This document shows positions 22,491 through 34,045 of a stretch of DNA of 64,000 nt, one piece after another. The notes beneath the pieces are model-generated. The model searched no databases. It was not told the origin of the DNA and saw only the letters and a list, made by a program, of their open reading frames with translations. The position numbers were made by a program, and so were the translations under genes. The DNA is from Paguma larvata. Lineage: Eukaryota > Chordata > Mammalia > Carnivora > Viverridae. Position 1 is the first letter of the stretch; the number at the start of each line of letters is the position of its first letter. The stretch is from positions 53,224,960 through 53,288,959 of the forward strand of contig CM057839.1 of assembly GCA_030068075.1 (NCBI GenBank). Direction: 5' to 3'.

Positions 22491-24394
22491 TGCTTTACAC
22501 TATGTATGACAAAATGGAGTTGTGACAAGATGTGTCTTTGAGAATAAATACTTTTGTCACCATCTACAAGATGCCTTTGACTTTTTTTAAAAACTCCTAA
22601 AAGGCAGGAGGAAGAAAAACCAAAATAGAGAGAGGCACCTAACGAAGCCCTTGACCGTGGACAGACTATATATGGACTGATTATTAGAAACTCACATGCA
22701 TGCGCTATGTTTGGAATTTCATTTTAGCTGAATGCTTCGGACTGTCACATCCCTCAGTGTGTCCACGGAAGTGCCCACTATGGAAGAACGGCCGAATGAC
22801 ATGACTGGAATGGAATGTAGCAGTCATCTTATCTGACCACACAGGTACCTGCCAGGGGAGGAATGCCTCACATCCTCATGACAATTTTGAAGACTTTCTG
22901 AGAAGGTGATAATATTATCCAATTACCTCACGATCATAAGGTGTACTGCAGTGACTGCAAACCCTGTGTGCCTCATTCAGCAGGTATCACAGAACCAGGA
23001 AAAAGAAAGACTGAGAGGGGGGTGGGACCCGATAGCTGGGAGGAGACCGAAGACTCGAATTGAAGGTTGAATCCTGTGAGGTAGGAGCAGGGATTGTCGA
23101 GAGGACAAAAGGGAATAATACCTACAGGGGAAAGCTGCAAACAGTTCTCCCTGGGAGCCAGCTTAGAGTTCCTGCTGAAGCGACATTGGCCTCTATAGCT
23201 GTGACGGCCTTGAATTACCCAATACCCTTCCATACACAGTTTCTGTTTGTCCAGAACAGTCCTTTGACTCTTGCCTAGTAAAAATACCCAAGGTCTTGGG
23301 CTTCACCCATCTCTTCTGGCTTCTCTTTCTCCACCTTTCCTGGTAAACCCAAGAAATACAGTGTGCGAAAGTGGAGGCTATACTTTTGACCAATATTAGG
23401 TGACGTTTGAACCTTACCAGTAGCAAAAGGAAGATCCTTAGAGGGTCCTGTGTTCTCATCCTCTTTTCCACCCGGATCTTGGCTGGGGGCAAAAGTCCCC
23501 CTTCTCTGGGACTGGGAAATAGCAGAGAGGTACATAGACAACATTAGACAAGTAGGGGTGGTGCCGGGGGTTGGGTCTCAAGTGCTCTGTCAACATCCTG
23601 AGATGATATCCTGAGTGACCAGAGAAAATTCAGTCTCCACTAAAAAGGGAAAAACGTAGGGCAATCCTCGTAGAGAAATATTGGTTATGAGATTGTAGCC
23701 GTGTAATTACAGCACAGACCGATGAGGCAAGAGGCTGTGAGCTAGTAACACCGTCTGCTTGGAAAGCAGAGCAAAGGGTGGCGTGAGCAATAAACTCCTA
23801 TGAGACTGTGGATTAGACAGTTCAGAGGACAGCTCACATGGGACAGGAGCAGGGCAGTGGAGTTAAAGGCCCAGGGACAAATAGTCAGACAGTGGGCTCC
23901 TATTCCAGAAATGAAGGGACTTCACCAAACTACCATCCCCCAAACTCCTCTATCCCCACCAACAGGTGATTTTCTTCATGATATGAGTAATGTCTTCTGT
24001 GTTGCTTAGCATTCATTCCAAGAATGTACATGTACTTTATCCTGGACTGTTGTACATCTACTTGATTTTGTGTACATTTACTTTGTGCTGGACTTTTACT
24101 AATTGGCTATAAAATGCTAACCTTTCATAAGTGATCCTAAAAAACATTATTTCTGCACAGCATTCCAAGCATTTATGGTCTTAGAAAGGGAGGTTGTAAA
24201 AAGCAGTGGGCTTAGCAGACCCTCTGAATAGCTTGGAAGGCATAAGCCAGGGAGATCCAGGCCGAGATAAGGAAAGCCTTTCTTTCATTTGGAATCTGGA
24301 ACATTTAAATACAGATGTTTTGATGTTCACCTTGGCACCATCATTAGCAAGTGGACTTTCTAAGTATTAGGTTGACACACGTCAAGTGCTAATA
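22491..24394. other. No gene seen; unclassified, possibly old LTR in part
   Basis: Frames of 60 to 99 codons on both strands (22973-23544) overlap and have no motifs. At about 24020-24100 the phrases 'tgtactttatcctggactgt' and 'tttactttgtgctggacttt' form a short diverged internal repeat, perhaps of an old LTR element I cannot name. Confidence 0.4.
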
Positions 24395-24406
24395 CTCAAT
24401 TTTTTT

Positions 24407-24621
24407 AATGTTTATTTATTTTTGAGACAAAGAGAGAGAGAGAGACAGAGAGACAGAGCATGAGGGGAGGGACAGAGAGAAAGGGAGACACAGAATCTGA
24501 AGCAGATTCCAGGCTCTGAGCTGTCAGCACAGAGCCTAACCGGGACTTGAACTCATGAACCGCGAGATCATGACCTGAGCTAAAGTCAGATGCTTAACTG
24601 ACTGAGCCACCCAGGGGCCCC
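24407..24621 (-). mobile_element. Feliform tRNA-derived SINE (SINEC_Fc type)
   Basis: Has 'ggctctgagctgtcagcaca', 'gaaccgcgagatcatgacct' and 'actgagccacccaggggccc'. The target-site copies 'ctcaattttttt' are at 24395-24406 and 24622-24633. Confidence 0.94.
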
Positions 24622-24844
24622 CTCAATTTTTTTTGATGCACAAACAATGATAAGTTCATATGGCTAAATCTTCCAGAATCTTGAATATCCTAGGGGATAC
24701 TTAGCTTAGTTGATTGAAGGAAAAAGACTGAGGAACTTTAGGGTCTAGATCTCTGAGTGAGTATTCCTCATGGTAAACAATCCATTAAAAATAGTCTTGC
24801 AGGATATCTAATTAATGACACTAGTTTTATTCATTTACTCCCTG

Positions 24845-25195
24845 TAACAATAACAAAAATCATTGAACATCTCCTGTGTCTCACTCACTGTGCTAGAGAC
24901 AGAATAAAATGATGGCCCCTCTCCTGAAGACCACACAGAATAGGAGTAAAGGAGTGAGGATGATGGACAGTGTTATGGGAAGGGGCCTGGGAGAACAGGA
25001 GAGGCAGCACGGAGGAGGAGCTATGAGCGTAGGATTCTGGGGAAAGAGAGGAGGGAATGAGGGAGGGAACCAGGGTGTGATCTTATTAAAACGCTTTATA
25101 TAGGAGAGAAGAATTATAATTAACCAAATGGTCAAGGCAGGAAAGAACATTCCACACATAAAGGCAGAGATAACCACAGGATTTAAAGAAACAGT
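24845..25195 (-). mobile_element. L2 LINE fragment, complement
   Basis: 'cattgaacatctcctgtgtc' and 'actgtgctagagacagaata' open a reverse L2 3' region. The middle is purine-rich, and 'ggcaggaaagaacattccac' with 'acataaaggcagagataacc' matches its later part. Confidence 0.6.
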
Positions 25196-25264
25196 ATGTG
25201 TTTAGAGTGAACATGAATTTATTAAATCTACAGGAAGACATTTCTCAAAGGGCTTTAAGTCAGG

Positions 25265-25365
25265 TGCCTTGTCATATTCATGTTTGTAGACCCTGTGTTG
25301 GGTCCATGACAGTGCCTAGCATGTAGCAGGTGCTCAGTAGATGTCAAATTAAACTGATATGGAAG
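25265..25365 (+). mobile_element. L2 LINE 3' end
   Basis: 'gacagtgcctagcatgtagc' then 'aggtgctcagtagatgtcaa' is the typical forward L2 terminus. Confidence 0.65.
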
Positions 25366-25589
25366 AATAAGCCTGAAGTTGAAATTTACTACATATTTAA
25401 AGGGAACTTTCTTCTCCCCTATTCCCCTTAGTCCAGATTGATGAAGTGTCCATGTGTTCCTTGAAATCTTCTGTAAGAAAACATGCACTTCAGCTTCTCT
25501 CTGATAAGAGATGTAGTTATGTAACCTTTTAATGTGTGCATATAAGTGGGCATCAGAAGTATGTCTTGCCTTAGGGGCTTTTTCAGTTC

Positions 25590-25960
25590 CTCATTTGGAA
25601 CATTTATTGTGTATGCTCTATAGGCAAGGCAGTATGCCAGCCCGGGAACATAGTGGTGAATAGAACAAACATAGCCCCTGCGTTCAAGGAGTTTACTATT
25701 TTGTAGATAAGACAGTTATTAAACAAATAACTAAACAAATATTTTCTAATTATAATTTGCATTGATAAAATGGATAACAACACACAGATGCCATGGGAAC
25801 TTATAACGGGGCATCGATTAGAAAGGTGCTCAATCAGAGTTTCTTTAAGGAATACACATTTAAGCTGGAATTAAATGAAGAGGAAGTAAGAGTGTTCCAA
25901 GCAGAGGGAACAGCATATGTGAGGACCATGAAGAAAGGGAAGCTGGCCTTCTAACAGAAG
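25590..25960 (-). mobile_element. L2 LINE fragment, complement
   Basis: 'ggcaaggcagtatgccagcc', 'acatagtggtgaatagaaca', 'cctgcgttcaaggagtttac', 'gtaagagtgttccaagcaga' and 'gggaacagcatatgtgagga' are collinear with the reverse L2 3' region. Confidence 0.8.
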
Positions 25961-26079
25961 TGATTATGTGACCATGACTGTATGTTGATAAAAAACATCT
26001 TGTGTGATCCTTATAAAGTATAATCAGTTTATCTGTCATTTTAATTCAGAAGAACCTAGTACATGAGAAGGAAACTCAC

Positions 26080-26400
26080 TCTATTCATTTATTCCAGCAC
26101 ATACTAAATAATTGCTATGTGCCTGACACTTTGCCGGGCCCTGGAAATTAAAGAGAGAGCTGAGGCCGTTCCAGAGAGTAAAAGCAGCATAGAGGAAAGG
26201 GGTCTAGCTGGGAAAGAACAAAGAGTCATTGGGAGTAACAAGGGAATGGAAAAGGAGGTGAAGTTAGAAGGGTGGGCAGAAATTAGATCTTGAAGCATCT
26301 CAAAAAGAAGTTTTTATTTTACTCTATTGCCAATGAGGAGACTACCCAAGAGAATACGAGATAGAGAAGAATCTAGACCAACTGCAAGGTTACATCTCAG
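26080..26400 (-). mobile_element. L2 LINE fragment, complement
   Basis: 'attgctatgtgcctgacact', 'ttgccgggccctggaaatta' and later 'tctcaaaaagaagtttttat' follow reverse L2. It is probably a separate copy from the L2 just to the left, because the 3' terminal motif recurs. Confidence 0.65.
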
Positions 26401-26584
26401 GAAACTGAGTGATAAGAGGCATTCAGAGAGACCAAGACCACTCCTTCCTTATTTTTCAGAGTTTAGCACACAATCACCAAAAGAGCTGACATGTGCATAA
26501 GACCTTGAGGTTCTTGATCACCAAATCACTGGTATTCTTAGGACTTTATATTCTTACAGCCAAAGAAAAGTCTCTGCACAGATT

Positions 26585-26602
26585 AAAAAAAAAAAAAAAA
26601 AA
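26585..26602. repeat. Poly(A) tract, 18 bases
   Basis: Run of 18 A with no recognisable retroposon body upstream. Confidence 0.9.
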
Positions 26603-27329
26603 GCCTCAAGAAAAATAAATTATTTATCAAGTCCCAAACACCTCCTCCTTTCTGACTCCCCCCAGTTGTATAGCTGAAGCAATATTAGCCACCGTGCATT
26701 ATGTCATTACTGTCTATAGCCAAATCACTACCAAACACCAGAGGGCAATGAAAATGGCCATAAAGGCACAGAGTAGTAATTATTTTCGCATTAGCACCAG
26801 CCACACTAATATCAGCATAGAACAATTACCATCCCTAACCTCATAGTTATGCTGTAACCTCCACATGTCTTGCAGTAGTAGACTGATGAACGGCATGGGA
26901 GGAATAAGCAACAATAGGGCAGTCTTGCAATGAGACCCCTGCAGCCTATGTCCGTGGGCCATCAGCCGTGAGGTTGGTGGAAATCCAGTGGGAGAACTTG
27001 GTTTTGATTACCGCTGATCTAGCCGGTCCCTGGGTCCCCAGGCAGAAACCGTAATTCAGCCTCCCTTTCTTTGGGCCTCCAGGAAGTGAGCATTTGAGTG
27101 GGAGCAAAGCTACAGCAGCAGTAACACAGCAGGCAGAGTCCTTTGCATTTATATCTTGTTATTCTTCCCATCACTAGGCAACCATTCTTTGTGGCTTAAA
27201 ACTACACATCTTTCTACATTGTAACACCTTACTCTTTGAAATAACCATTCTGGTGTGCAGTGTTCTTAGGGAATATCCATTCTTTTTGTTTGTTAGGTCA
27301 ACCACAACAAAAAACCAAGCCGTTTTGAA
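26603..27329. other. No gene seen; unclassified unique sequence
   Basis: No repeat or supported coding sequence recognised. A CAGCAG-type patch at 27110-27135 is short. Confidence 0.5.
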
Positions 27330-27600
27330 CCTCCTGCCTGATTTAGGATCTTCTCTGTGTTCTCCTAGCATCATACTAGAGCATGGATCATAAACTTCAT
27401 TTATAATCACATATTTGCTTGTCCATTTCTCCCTCCAGAATGAGTTCCTGGAGGGCAAGTACTATATTCTATCTATGCTTGTAGCTGCTACATCTAGCAT
27501 AGTACCTGGCTACTTGACAATCCTCCATGACCATTGGATGGATGGATGGATGGATGGATGGAGATGAATGAATGTTTTCCTGAAATTAAAGTTTGGCGGT
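27330..27600 (+). mobile_element. L2 LINE 3' end with tetranucleotide expansion
   Basis: 'ccagaatgagttcctggagg', 'gcaagtactatattctatct' and 'catctagcatagtacctggc' are forward L2 3' sequence. At the terminus the short L2 repeat has become (GGAT)n at 27535-27562. Confidence 0.72.
27535..27562. repeat. (GGAT)n microsatellite
   Basis: About seven perfect GGAT units at an L2 terminus. Confidence 0.93.
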
Positions 27601-28309
27601 CAAAAGTGTGATTATTTGGTTTAAAGAGCAAGCCAGTCTAATTGGATAGACCTGGCCAGGAAGAATTAGGCAAAATGTTAAATAAGGAAGACTCAGCCTC
27701 TCTGACTGGGGAGGTCTGATGTGGACGAGCCAGGTACCAGCTGCAGAGGCAAAGCCATTTTACTCGTCTGGCTAGGAATATCACAGGACTTCCCCAAGGC
27801 TCTGAATAGCAGAATCACAATGAGCAAACTGACTCATTATTGCTTAGGCAAGGAATAAGCGCTCTCTCCAAGTAACTGTTTGTGTCTTAAGTGGGATACC
27901 CTAGAAGCAGAGCCTGAGACAAGGAGTCTGTGTAAGTGATTTATTGAGGACATGCTCTCAGAAGAAAGGGAGTGAGAAGAGCAGAAAAGGGCAGGGGAAA
28001 TGCCAGGATGTGACCCCAGCTGCAATTTGATTACCGTAGGCCTTAGGATTGGTGCCATCTTAAGACAAGGAAGGTGATAACTCTTTGTTTCTCCTATACG
28101 TTAGTCACTGGCTGCGAGCTGTCCCTTGGGAGGGGGAAACCGTAACTGCCTGGTGAACACAACTTTTGTTTTAGTGGAGGGCAATTCTCTGGAGAAGGGG
28201 GCAGATGTGAGCTGTTACTGCTCAACTCCCGGAGCTGGGGATGGGTACAGTGGCTAATAAAAGTAGTCTAGGTATGGCACCAACAGCATCTTCTAGAACT
28301 GAAATAATG
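27601..28309. other. No gene seen; possibly old LTR or LINE in part
   Basis: 27890-28060 ('agcagagcctgagacaagga', 'aagtgatttattgaggacat') has the look of a dispersed mammalian repeat, but I cannot name it. Confidence 0.4.
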
Positions 28310-28480
28310 TTGATTACAGTAACCACTACCATTTATTGAGCACCTACTATACATCAAGTACTGCGCTAAATGCTATATCTATATTGATCTGTCTTTCCAT
28401 TTAGTCCTTAGAATACAGCTATTAAATAGGTAATATACTACCATTTCCATTGACTGATGAGGAAATTCAGAAAATACCGT
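28310..28480 (-). mobile_element. MIR SINE, complement
   Basis: 'accatttattgagcacctac', 'tatacatcaagtactgcgct' and 'gactgatgaggaaattcaga' match reverse MIR. Confidence 0.78.
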
Positions 28481-29022
28481 ATTTCACTCTTCAAAGATTT
28501 CCTTTCTGCATCTACATTCCTATGGATAGAATCAGGATATTGCATATCCACCTGGCCTGAATTCCATGCATTCATTCAATTCATGAATTCCACCAGTGCT
28601 TTCGACCACCTATTACACACCCCAACTCGCTAGGCCCTAAGGAGTTATCAGTGAACTGATAGTCTTGGCTCCTGTTCTCAAAGGGCAGAACTAAGCCTCA
28701 GGCTCAGTGCTAATACCCATGTGACCCATTTAAAAATATTGTTTGGACACCTGTTGTGTACCTTCTGTTCCATCAGGCCTCGATCAACGAAGAATCTAGA
28801 CCCCAGGCCTCTGAAGCAATCCCCTTGAATTCCTCACATAAAACATACTTCCGGGTTGGGAAAATCAGTTTTCAAGATTTTGTACCAACCACGCACCACT
28901 GGCCCTTTCCCTGTGTGTGGAAGGATTGAGCTTGGTGGTCTCCAAATCCCCTTCCAGCTCTCACAGCCTGGGATACCTTCTGATCGTCCACTCTGCTCAT
29001 GGCCAGATCCTTTATGGGGGAC
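28481..29022. other. No gene seen; weak L2-like scrap
   Basis: 28570-28690 ('cattcattcaattcatgaat', 'tcgctaggccctaaggag') is compatible with a reverse L2 end. The remainder is unassigned. Confidence 0.4.
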
Positions 29023-29598
29023 TGTTATGGTCAGAGTCATGTTTCTACTTGGCCAGGCTGTAGTCAGTTATTGAACACGAATCTAGGTGTTGCTGAGAAA
29101 GTATTTTGTAGATGTGATTAACATCTACCTAGATTGATTTTAAGTAATGATTATCTTTGATAATCTGGGCTTTATCTAATCAGTTGAAAGGCTTTTAGAG
29201 CAAAGCTAAGGTTTCCCAGAGGAAGAAAAAATTCTGTCTATGGACTGCAGCATCAGCCCCTGCCTGAGAGTTTTCAGTTCACTGCTGATCTGCCTTGTGG
29301 ATTTCAGACTTGCCAGTTACCCTTAGAATCTCTTAAGCCAATTCCTTGAAATAAATCTTTCCTTCTCTTTGTGTTTCTCTCCATATATACATATGTATAT
29401 ATACATATGCATACATATATTACATGTGTGTATATATATACACATATATACATATAATCTCTCTGTCTTTCTGTATGTATGCATATGTGTATATATACAT
29501 ACATATACATATATGTGTACTATGAATACACTACATATATCATATATATATATAATCTTCTACCAGTTCTGTTTCTCTTGGGAACTCTGAGTGACACA
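29023..29598 (+). mobile_element. Probable solo LTR of an endogenous retrovirus (ERVL, MLT2-like)
   Basis: TG...CA ends (tgttatggtc...gtgacaca). Internal phrases are typical of MLT2-class LTRs: 'tacttggccaggctgtagtc', 'gtagatgtgattaacatcta', 'tctaatcagttgaaaggctt', 'gatttcagacttgccagtta', and 'agccaattccttgaaataaa' with the AATAAA at 29350-29355. No retroviral coding region accompanies it. The R-U5 side is replaced or expanded by a TA/CATA microsatellite. Family assignment is from memory. Confidence 0.62.
29383..29555. repeat. TA/CATA-rich compound microsatellite
   Basis: About 170 bases of irregular ATAC, ATGT and TATA units inside the LTR, downstream of its polyadenylation signal. Causes artefactual YIHIYTY-like frames on both strands. 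Likely unstable in length. Confidence 0.9.
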
Positions 29599-29934
29599 GG
29601 GATCTACCATGTCCTTTTTTTCTTATAGTATTGTCTGGTATGATCGGTCTTGTATCTTGTGGTATGTATAGTTAAGGCCTCCATCTGGATTACTAGTAGG
29701 CAGACAAAGCTCGTACTTTAATCAATAACACAGGGGCACAAGACCATGAGAAAAGTTCAGCTTTGATCCAACTAACTTTTCCAGAACTTTGCAATCAGAA
29801 AATTTAGAATTTTTACATGCATGCCGTTCTGTATTTTACACTTTGCTGGGATCTTTAAAATTTTGATCTGTATATGGGTGGGAGGGACCATATCTTTTCA
29901 TGTTAGGACCTATAAAGATTTCTTCCAGCTCCGT

Positions 29935-30035
29935 GTGTCCCCAGTAAAATGTAAGCTCTATGAGGTCGGAGGCCAAGTCTCGTGTTTTTTTGTGTGACCC
30001 TACAGTACCTATATGGTGCTTAATAGACACATACA
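29935..30035 (+). mobile_element. L2 LINE 3' end
   Basis: 'agtaaaatgtaagctctatg', 'aggtcggaggccaagtctcg' and 'acagtacctatatggtgctt' follow the forward L2 terminus. Confidence 0.7.
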
Positions 30036-30146
30036 CAAGACTTGCTGCATCAATATAGTTTCATCTTGTTTTATTCTCCAGAATATGTTTATGTTACCTT
30101 TGGGAAATGGAAAACAGGCTCAGAGAAATGTAGGTTTGTTTGTTTT

Positions 30147-30371
30147 TGTTGTTGTTGTTTGTTTATTTATTTTTTTAATGTTTATTTTTGAGAGAGAGAG
30201 ACAGCATGAGCAGGAGAGGTGCAGAGAGAGAGGGAGACACAGGACCTGAAGCAGCTTCCAGGCTCTGAGTTGTCAGCACAGAGCCCAACGTGGGGCTTGA
30301 ACCCACAAACTGTGAGATCGTGACCTAAGCCAAAGTCGGTCGCTCAACCTACTAAGCTACCCAGGTGCCCC
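30147..30371 (-). mobile_element. Feliform tRNA-derived SINE (SINEC_Fc type)
   Basis: 'ggctctgagttgtcagcaca', 'aacgtggggcttgaaccca' and 'taagctacccaggtgcccca'. The target-site copies 'aggtttgtttgtttt' lie at 30132-30146 and 30372-30386. The T-rich left side includes a GTT triplet run. Confidence 0.93.
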
Positions 30372-30557
30372 AGGTTTGTTTGTTTTGAGGCAAATTAGTG
30401 TACCATATCCGAGGGAGAGGTTCTCCTCAGTTGGGAGATTTATATCTGAAAAGCATTTCAGAGACTAGCCCTTCTCTTGTTTCTCTGGCCATTGATAGTG
30501 AGCAGATTACTGATATGTATTAGGCTTTGCAAGCATTTAAAGGAAGATTTTTGGGAA

Positions 30558-30765
30558 GGGCGCCTGGGTGGCTCAGTCAGGTAGGCTTCTGACTTCAGCT
30601 CAGGTCATGAGCTCGCAGTCTGTAAGTTCAAGCCCTGCGTCGGGCTCTGTGCTGACAGCTCAGAGAGCCTGGAGCCTGCTTTGGATTCTGTCTGCCCCTC
30701 CCCCTCTCATGCTCTGTCTGTCTCTCTCTAAAAATTAAATAAAAATTTAAAAAAAATAAAGAGAG
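30558..30765 (+). mobile_element. Feliform tRNA-derived SINE (SINEC_Fc type)
   Basis: Head 'gggcgcctgggtggctcagt', B-box region 'gtaagttcaagccctgcgtc' and 'tgctgacagctcagagagcc'. A short AGAG duplication is present in the last motif. Target-site duplication not clear. Confidence 0.93.
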
Positions 30766-30871
30766 ATTATTTTTCACAGCAGCACATGGGCTATTCTAAA
30801 GTAGGGACAAGCATTGCTGGCAGTGGGAGGAATTACAAGGGGCTTTTGCTGAGGCACAGTCTAGACTCACT

Positions 30872-31000
30872 CTTGAACACAAACCTGGAATAGTGGTGTG
30901 ACGTGTAAACAGCACATGTCCGATAAATCTGTGATCATATGTGGACTGATTATTAACCCCTGGATTATTAACACCCTTGGTGGAGAAAATAAGTTAAGGT
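30872..31000 (+). repeat. Direct repeat copy A (440 bp spacing)
   Basis: Pairs with 31312-31440 at a constant offset of exactly 440 bases over at least the last 100 positions. Both copies contain 'taaacagca', 'ataaatc' and an identical 22-base stretch beginning 'ccctggattattaacacc'. Roughly three quarters identical overall by eye. Family unknown. Confidence 0.75.
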
Positions 31001-31311
31001 CGAGGTCCAGAGCAGAGCTTTCTTCGAGGCCGCCTAGAGAGCACTTTCCTTTATCACCTTTCCCAGAAACTATTTGGAAACAACATGACAATTATCCCAG
31101 GCAGGTGTTCGTGTGTCTGAAGTCTGAGGATATTGAGTGAGCAGAGATCCTCCAAGCAAATGAGCAATACTTTAGAGAGGGACAGGTGTTCACCATTAGC
31201 TCAAGGTTGGCAGAGTTCAGCACCAGGTAGGGGCTGCTTATTGCTATGAACACTTGGCCTGAGCCTTCCTCATGGTCTAAACCTTCCTTTGGCTATTGAA
31301 CAATATACAGA

Positions 31312-31440
31312 CCCTGTTGAACACCCATAATAATGATGTGAAGGGTAAACAGCAGATGCTCAATAAATCAATGTTCGTAGGCCAGCAGAGACTTGATCCC
31401 TGGATTATTAACACCCTTGATAGAGAAACTAAGGAAAGAT
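31312..31440 (+). repeat. Direct repeat copy B (440 bp spacing)
   Basis: Second copy of the repeat at 30872-31000. Similarity may continue downstream with gaps ('aacatgacaattat' near 31084 against 'agcataattat' near 31501), which would fit an old tandem duplication of a 440 bp unit. The left part also resembles an L2/MIR-like end (gatgctcaataaat). Confidence 0.75.
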
Positions 31441-31721
31441 CCATGTCCTTATACAAATAACTTCAGCTTCAGGTGAGAAGCTGTCAACTTGAAAAGACAA
31501 AGCATAATTATGTGGATCATAAGGGAAGGACTTCAAGTTGAGTCCATCGTGTGATCTGAAACTTCCATTAACCTGAGTGTGCATCCTGGGGTCTCCCATC
31601 CCTGGCCAAGGAAGAAAAATAGTGTGCACTCTGACATTGTGAAAATAGAGGTTATATCGCGAGGCCCAAGAAAAATGTGGGCGCAGGTTTCCAGAGAATC
31701 ATATAAGAAAACATCTCTATG

Positions 31722-31958
31722 GGGGCGCCTGGGTGGCTCAGTTGGTTGAGCATCCGACTTCGGCTCAGGTCCTGATCTCACAGTTCACGAGTTTGAGCCC
31801 CAAGTTGGGCTCTGTGCTGACAGCTCAGAGCCTGGAGCCTGCTTCAGATTCTGTGTCTCCCTCTCTTTCTTTCCCACTCCCACTTGCTCTCTCTTTCTCT
31901 CTCTCAGAAATAAACATTTGAAAAGTTTTTTTTAATTAAAAAAAAGAAAAAAAACAAA
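31722..31958 (+). mobile_element. Feliform tRNA-derived SINE (SINEC_Fc type)
   Basis: Head 'gggcgcctgggtggctcagt', 'cacgagtttgagccccaagt' and 'tgctgacagctcagagcctg'. The complex A-rich tail at about 31908-31958 is interrupted by T and AAAC units. Target-site copies (gaaaacatctctatg / gaaaacagctctgtg) at 31707-31721 and 31961-31975. Confidence 0.94.
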
Positions 31959-32099
31959 AAGAAAACAGCTCTGTGTAACAGTGTCCCCAAAGCACTGAAA
32001 AGACAAAGAAACATGAGGTGGAATAGCCTCCGCCTCATAGGTCTCTGGAAGCTTCTTCTGCCACAGGAATTTTGCCACTTAACTACTTGTCTCTGCTTC

Positions 32100-32630
32100 C
32101 TGCCTTCCCCCTTTCCTTGGGTTCCCCTCCACACTGGCCAGAGTGAATCTCTTAATGCCCTCTCCCCAGTTAGAGAAGTAAAAGCCCACATCCATCACAG
32201 GATACTCAGAAACTTCCAGAACTAGCCCCAGCCTCTTTCCAGCCACGTTCCCTCTTTGTGCCTTCCTCCACATACTCTTTGGTCACATGGAATAGTTTCA
32301 CATTCTTTTAATGACTCCTTATTCTTTCAGCTTCCGGGCCTGAAATGCCCTCAGCAAAGCTTTCAGAAGCTCACCAACCCTTCCAGGCCAGGTTCAAATG
32401 GGGGTTCCACCTCTTTGGGCGGAGTCCATCTGTCTTTCCCCAGTGCTTTCCTAATATTCCTGTGTGCAGTTGTACTCTCATTATTTATACAGTACATTTA
32501 TACTTCAATTTTCATTAGTGTATGTGCTTCTCAAGGCCATGGGCAGTGTTTTATTCTTTTTGAAAACTCTCTTTGCCTCATTTGGTCCTTGTCACTTAAT
32601 AGGTCCTCAATTAATAGAGTTGGACAAATG
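32100..32630 (+). mobile_element. L2 LINE fragment, long
   Basis: Collinear with forward L2: 'cacactggccagagtgaatc', 'cctgaaatgccctcagcaaa', 'ccttccaggccaggttcaaa', 'gtttcctaat'-like text, 'catgggcagtgttttattct' and 'taataggtcctcaattaata'. The 133-codon open frame at 32256-32657 lies on this relic and is not a gene. Confidence 0.75.
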
Positions 32631-33957
32631 GAACAAGTAATCAGTCCAGCAGCTTAGATCTCTAAGCCTGACCGCTTGACCTTCAGCCCACACTCAGGTA
32701 TTTCTCTCAAGCATTCTCTATTTGACTGTTGCTCTGAAAACCCATGCTCACTGCGGTGTCTGACTTGCACTGCTCCCTCATATTTCCATATATTCTGTAT
32801 ATTCATGGTGCCTTCAATGCATAATCTGTACTCATATTGCAGGAAATAATCTAGTCTTCTCAAAGACTATCACATCCAGCATTAAGCAGTGACTACTATT
32901 AAGTAAACAATCTGTGATATTTTTCTGTCATTCAATTCTGTGCTCTGGAAAAAAGAGATAATGGCATGCAGGGTCAAAGGCTGGTTCAGAATTCCAGGAA
33001 TATCCACTATTAGAGGGCTTGGATACACTCACTGCTTTCCTGTTCTTTTTCTGTATTTGAGGGCTGTCCTCAAATACACACGGACCCCACTTTGGTTTGT
33101 TGTTCAGGGAAAGGCTGATTAGTGACCTCCCAGAAGTCAGGTGCAGCCCTTGTGCTGAGACAGAGACAAGAAATGTGCGGCGACACCCCCTTCCAGCCTC
33201 CAAAGACCTTGCTTAGTAGGGGTGGGGTGTGGGTGCTCTGCTCCTCAGAAGAGAATCATGTCTATAACCAAGGCATAATTCAGCTCGAATCAACACTCAG
33301 AACAGGCAATAACAAACGAGAGCTTTTTGTCATTGCTGTAGCTCCATGAACAAGATTATCTAAGCAATTAGAAGATAATTATTGTCTACATTCAGAAGGA
33401 GAGAAGTGTCAGAATGAGGCCAGCAGAAGCAGTGACATGGTGGATAATTTATTAGTTGTTGAGTGGCTGTTTTTCTCTCTCCAGGCCTTTGTAAGAGAAA
33501 ATCCAAATGCCACAAGTACATCCCTGGGGAGCTGCAGGGTGGCAGGAGCCCAGGGTGTGGGGACATAATTGCCTTTTATCTGCTCTGATTCAGGCTTTAT
33601 CAAATCTTTCGGCTCCCAAGGCATTCTGTAGCAGAAGTATTCACGATGTTCCGAGACTGGGCCCATTCTGCTAGCACTGCTGAGGACACGAGAGCCCAAG
33701 GGTCCGCAGAGCCTCTAGCCCTTCCTCCTCCTGGGGCTCAGAGTCTGTGCTGGCCACACTTCTGATAAGCTCTGACTAGGCTCCTTTCTAAGTTCTTTGG
33801 AGGCCCCAGCCTTGTCTCCTTTCATTCCAGATTGATTTCTTCTGGGCTCTGTGCCTGCGGAAGACTGTAAGGCTAATGATAAACAAGTACGGGGGGTAAC
33901 GATGGGTTTTGCCCCCTTAGGAGAAATTGGTGGGGCGTAAAACATTTCATAGGACTC
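32631..33957. other. No gene seen; unclassified unique sequence
   Basis: Frames of 60 to 96 codons occur on both strands without motifs. No repeat assigned. A low-repeat stretch of 1.3 kb. Confidence 0.45.
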
Positions 33958-34045
33958 TGGACATCCACCTGTCCACCTATCCATCTGACCATCTATCCAT
34001 CCTTACCTAAATCTATACATCCGTATACGCATCTATACACGCGTA
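33958..34045. repeat. Degenerate ATCC/ATCT simple repeat
   Basis: Irregular CCATC, TATC and TACATC units, heavily interrupted. Confidence 0.75.

Noticed and set aside
31722..31800. tRNA-like A/B boxes as a tRNA gene
   Set aside because: They belong to tRNA-derived SINEs with pyrimidine bodies and A-rich tails. No cloverleaf with intact anticodon arm was found.
32256..32657. 133-codon open frame, membrane-like translation
   Set aside because: The DNA is collinear with an L2 LINE fragment and the hydrophobic stretch comes from its T-rich sequence.
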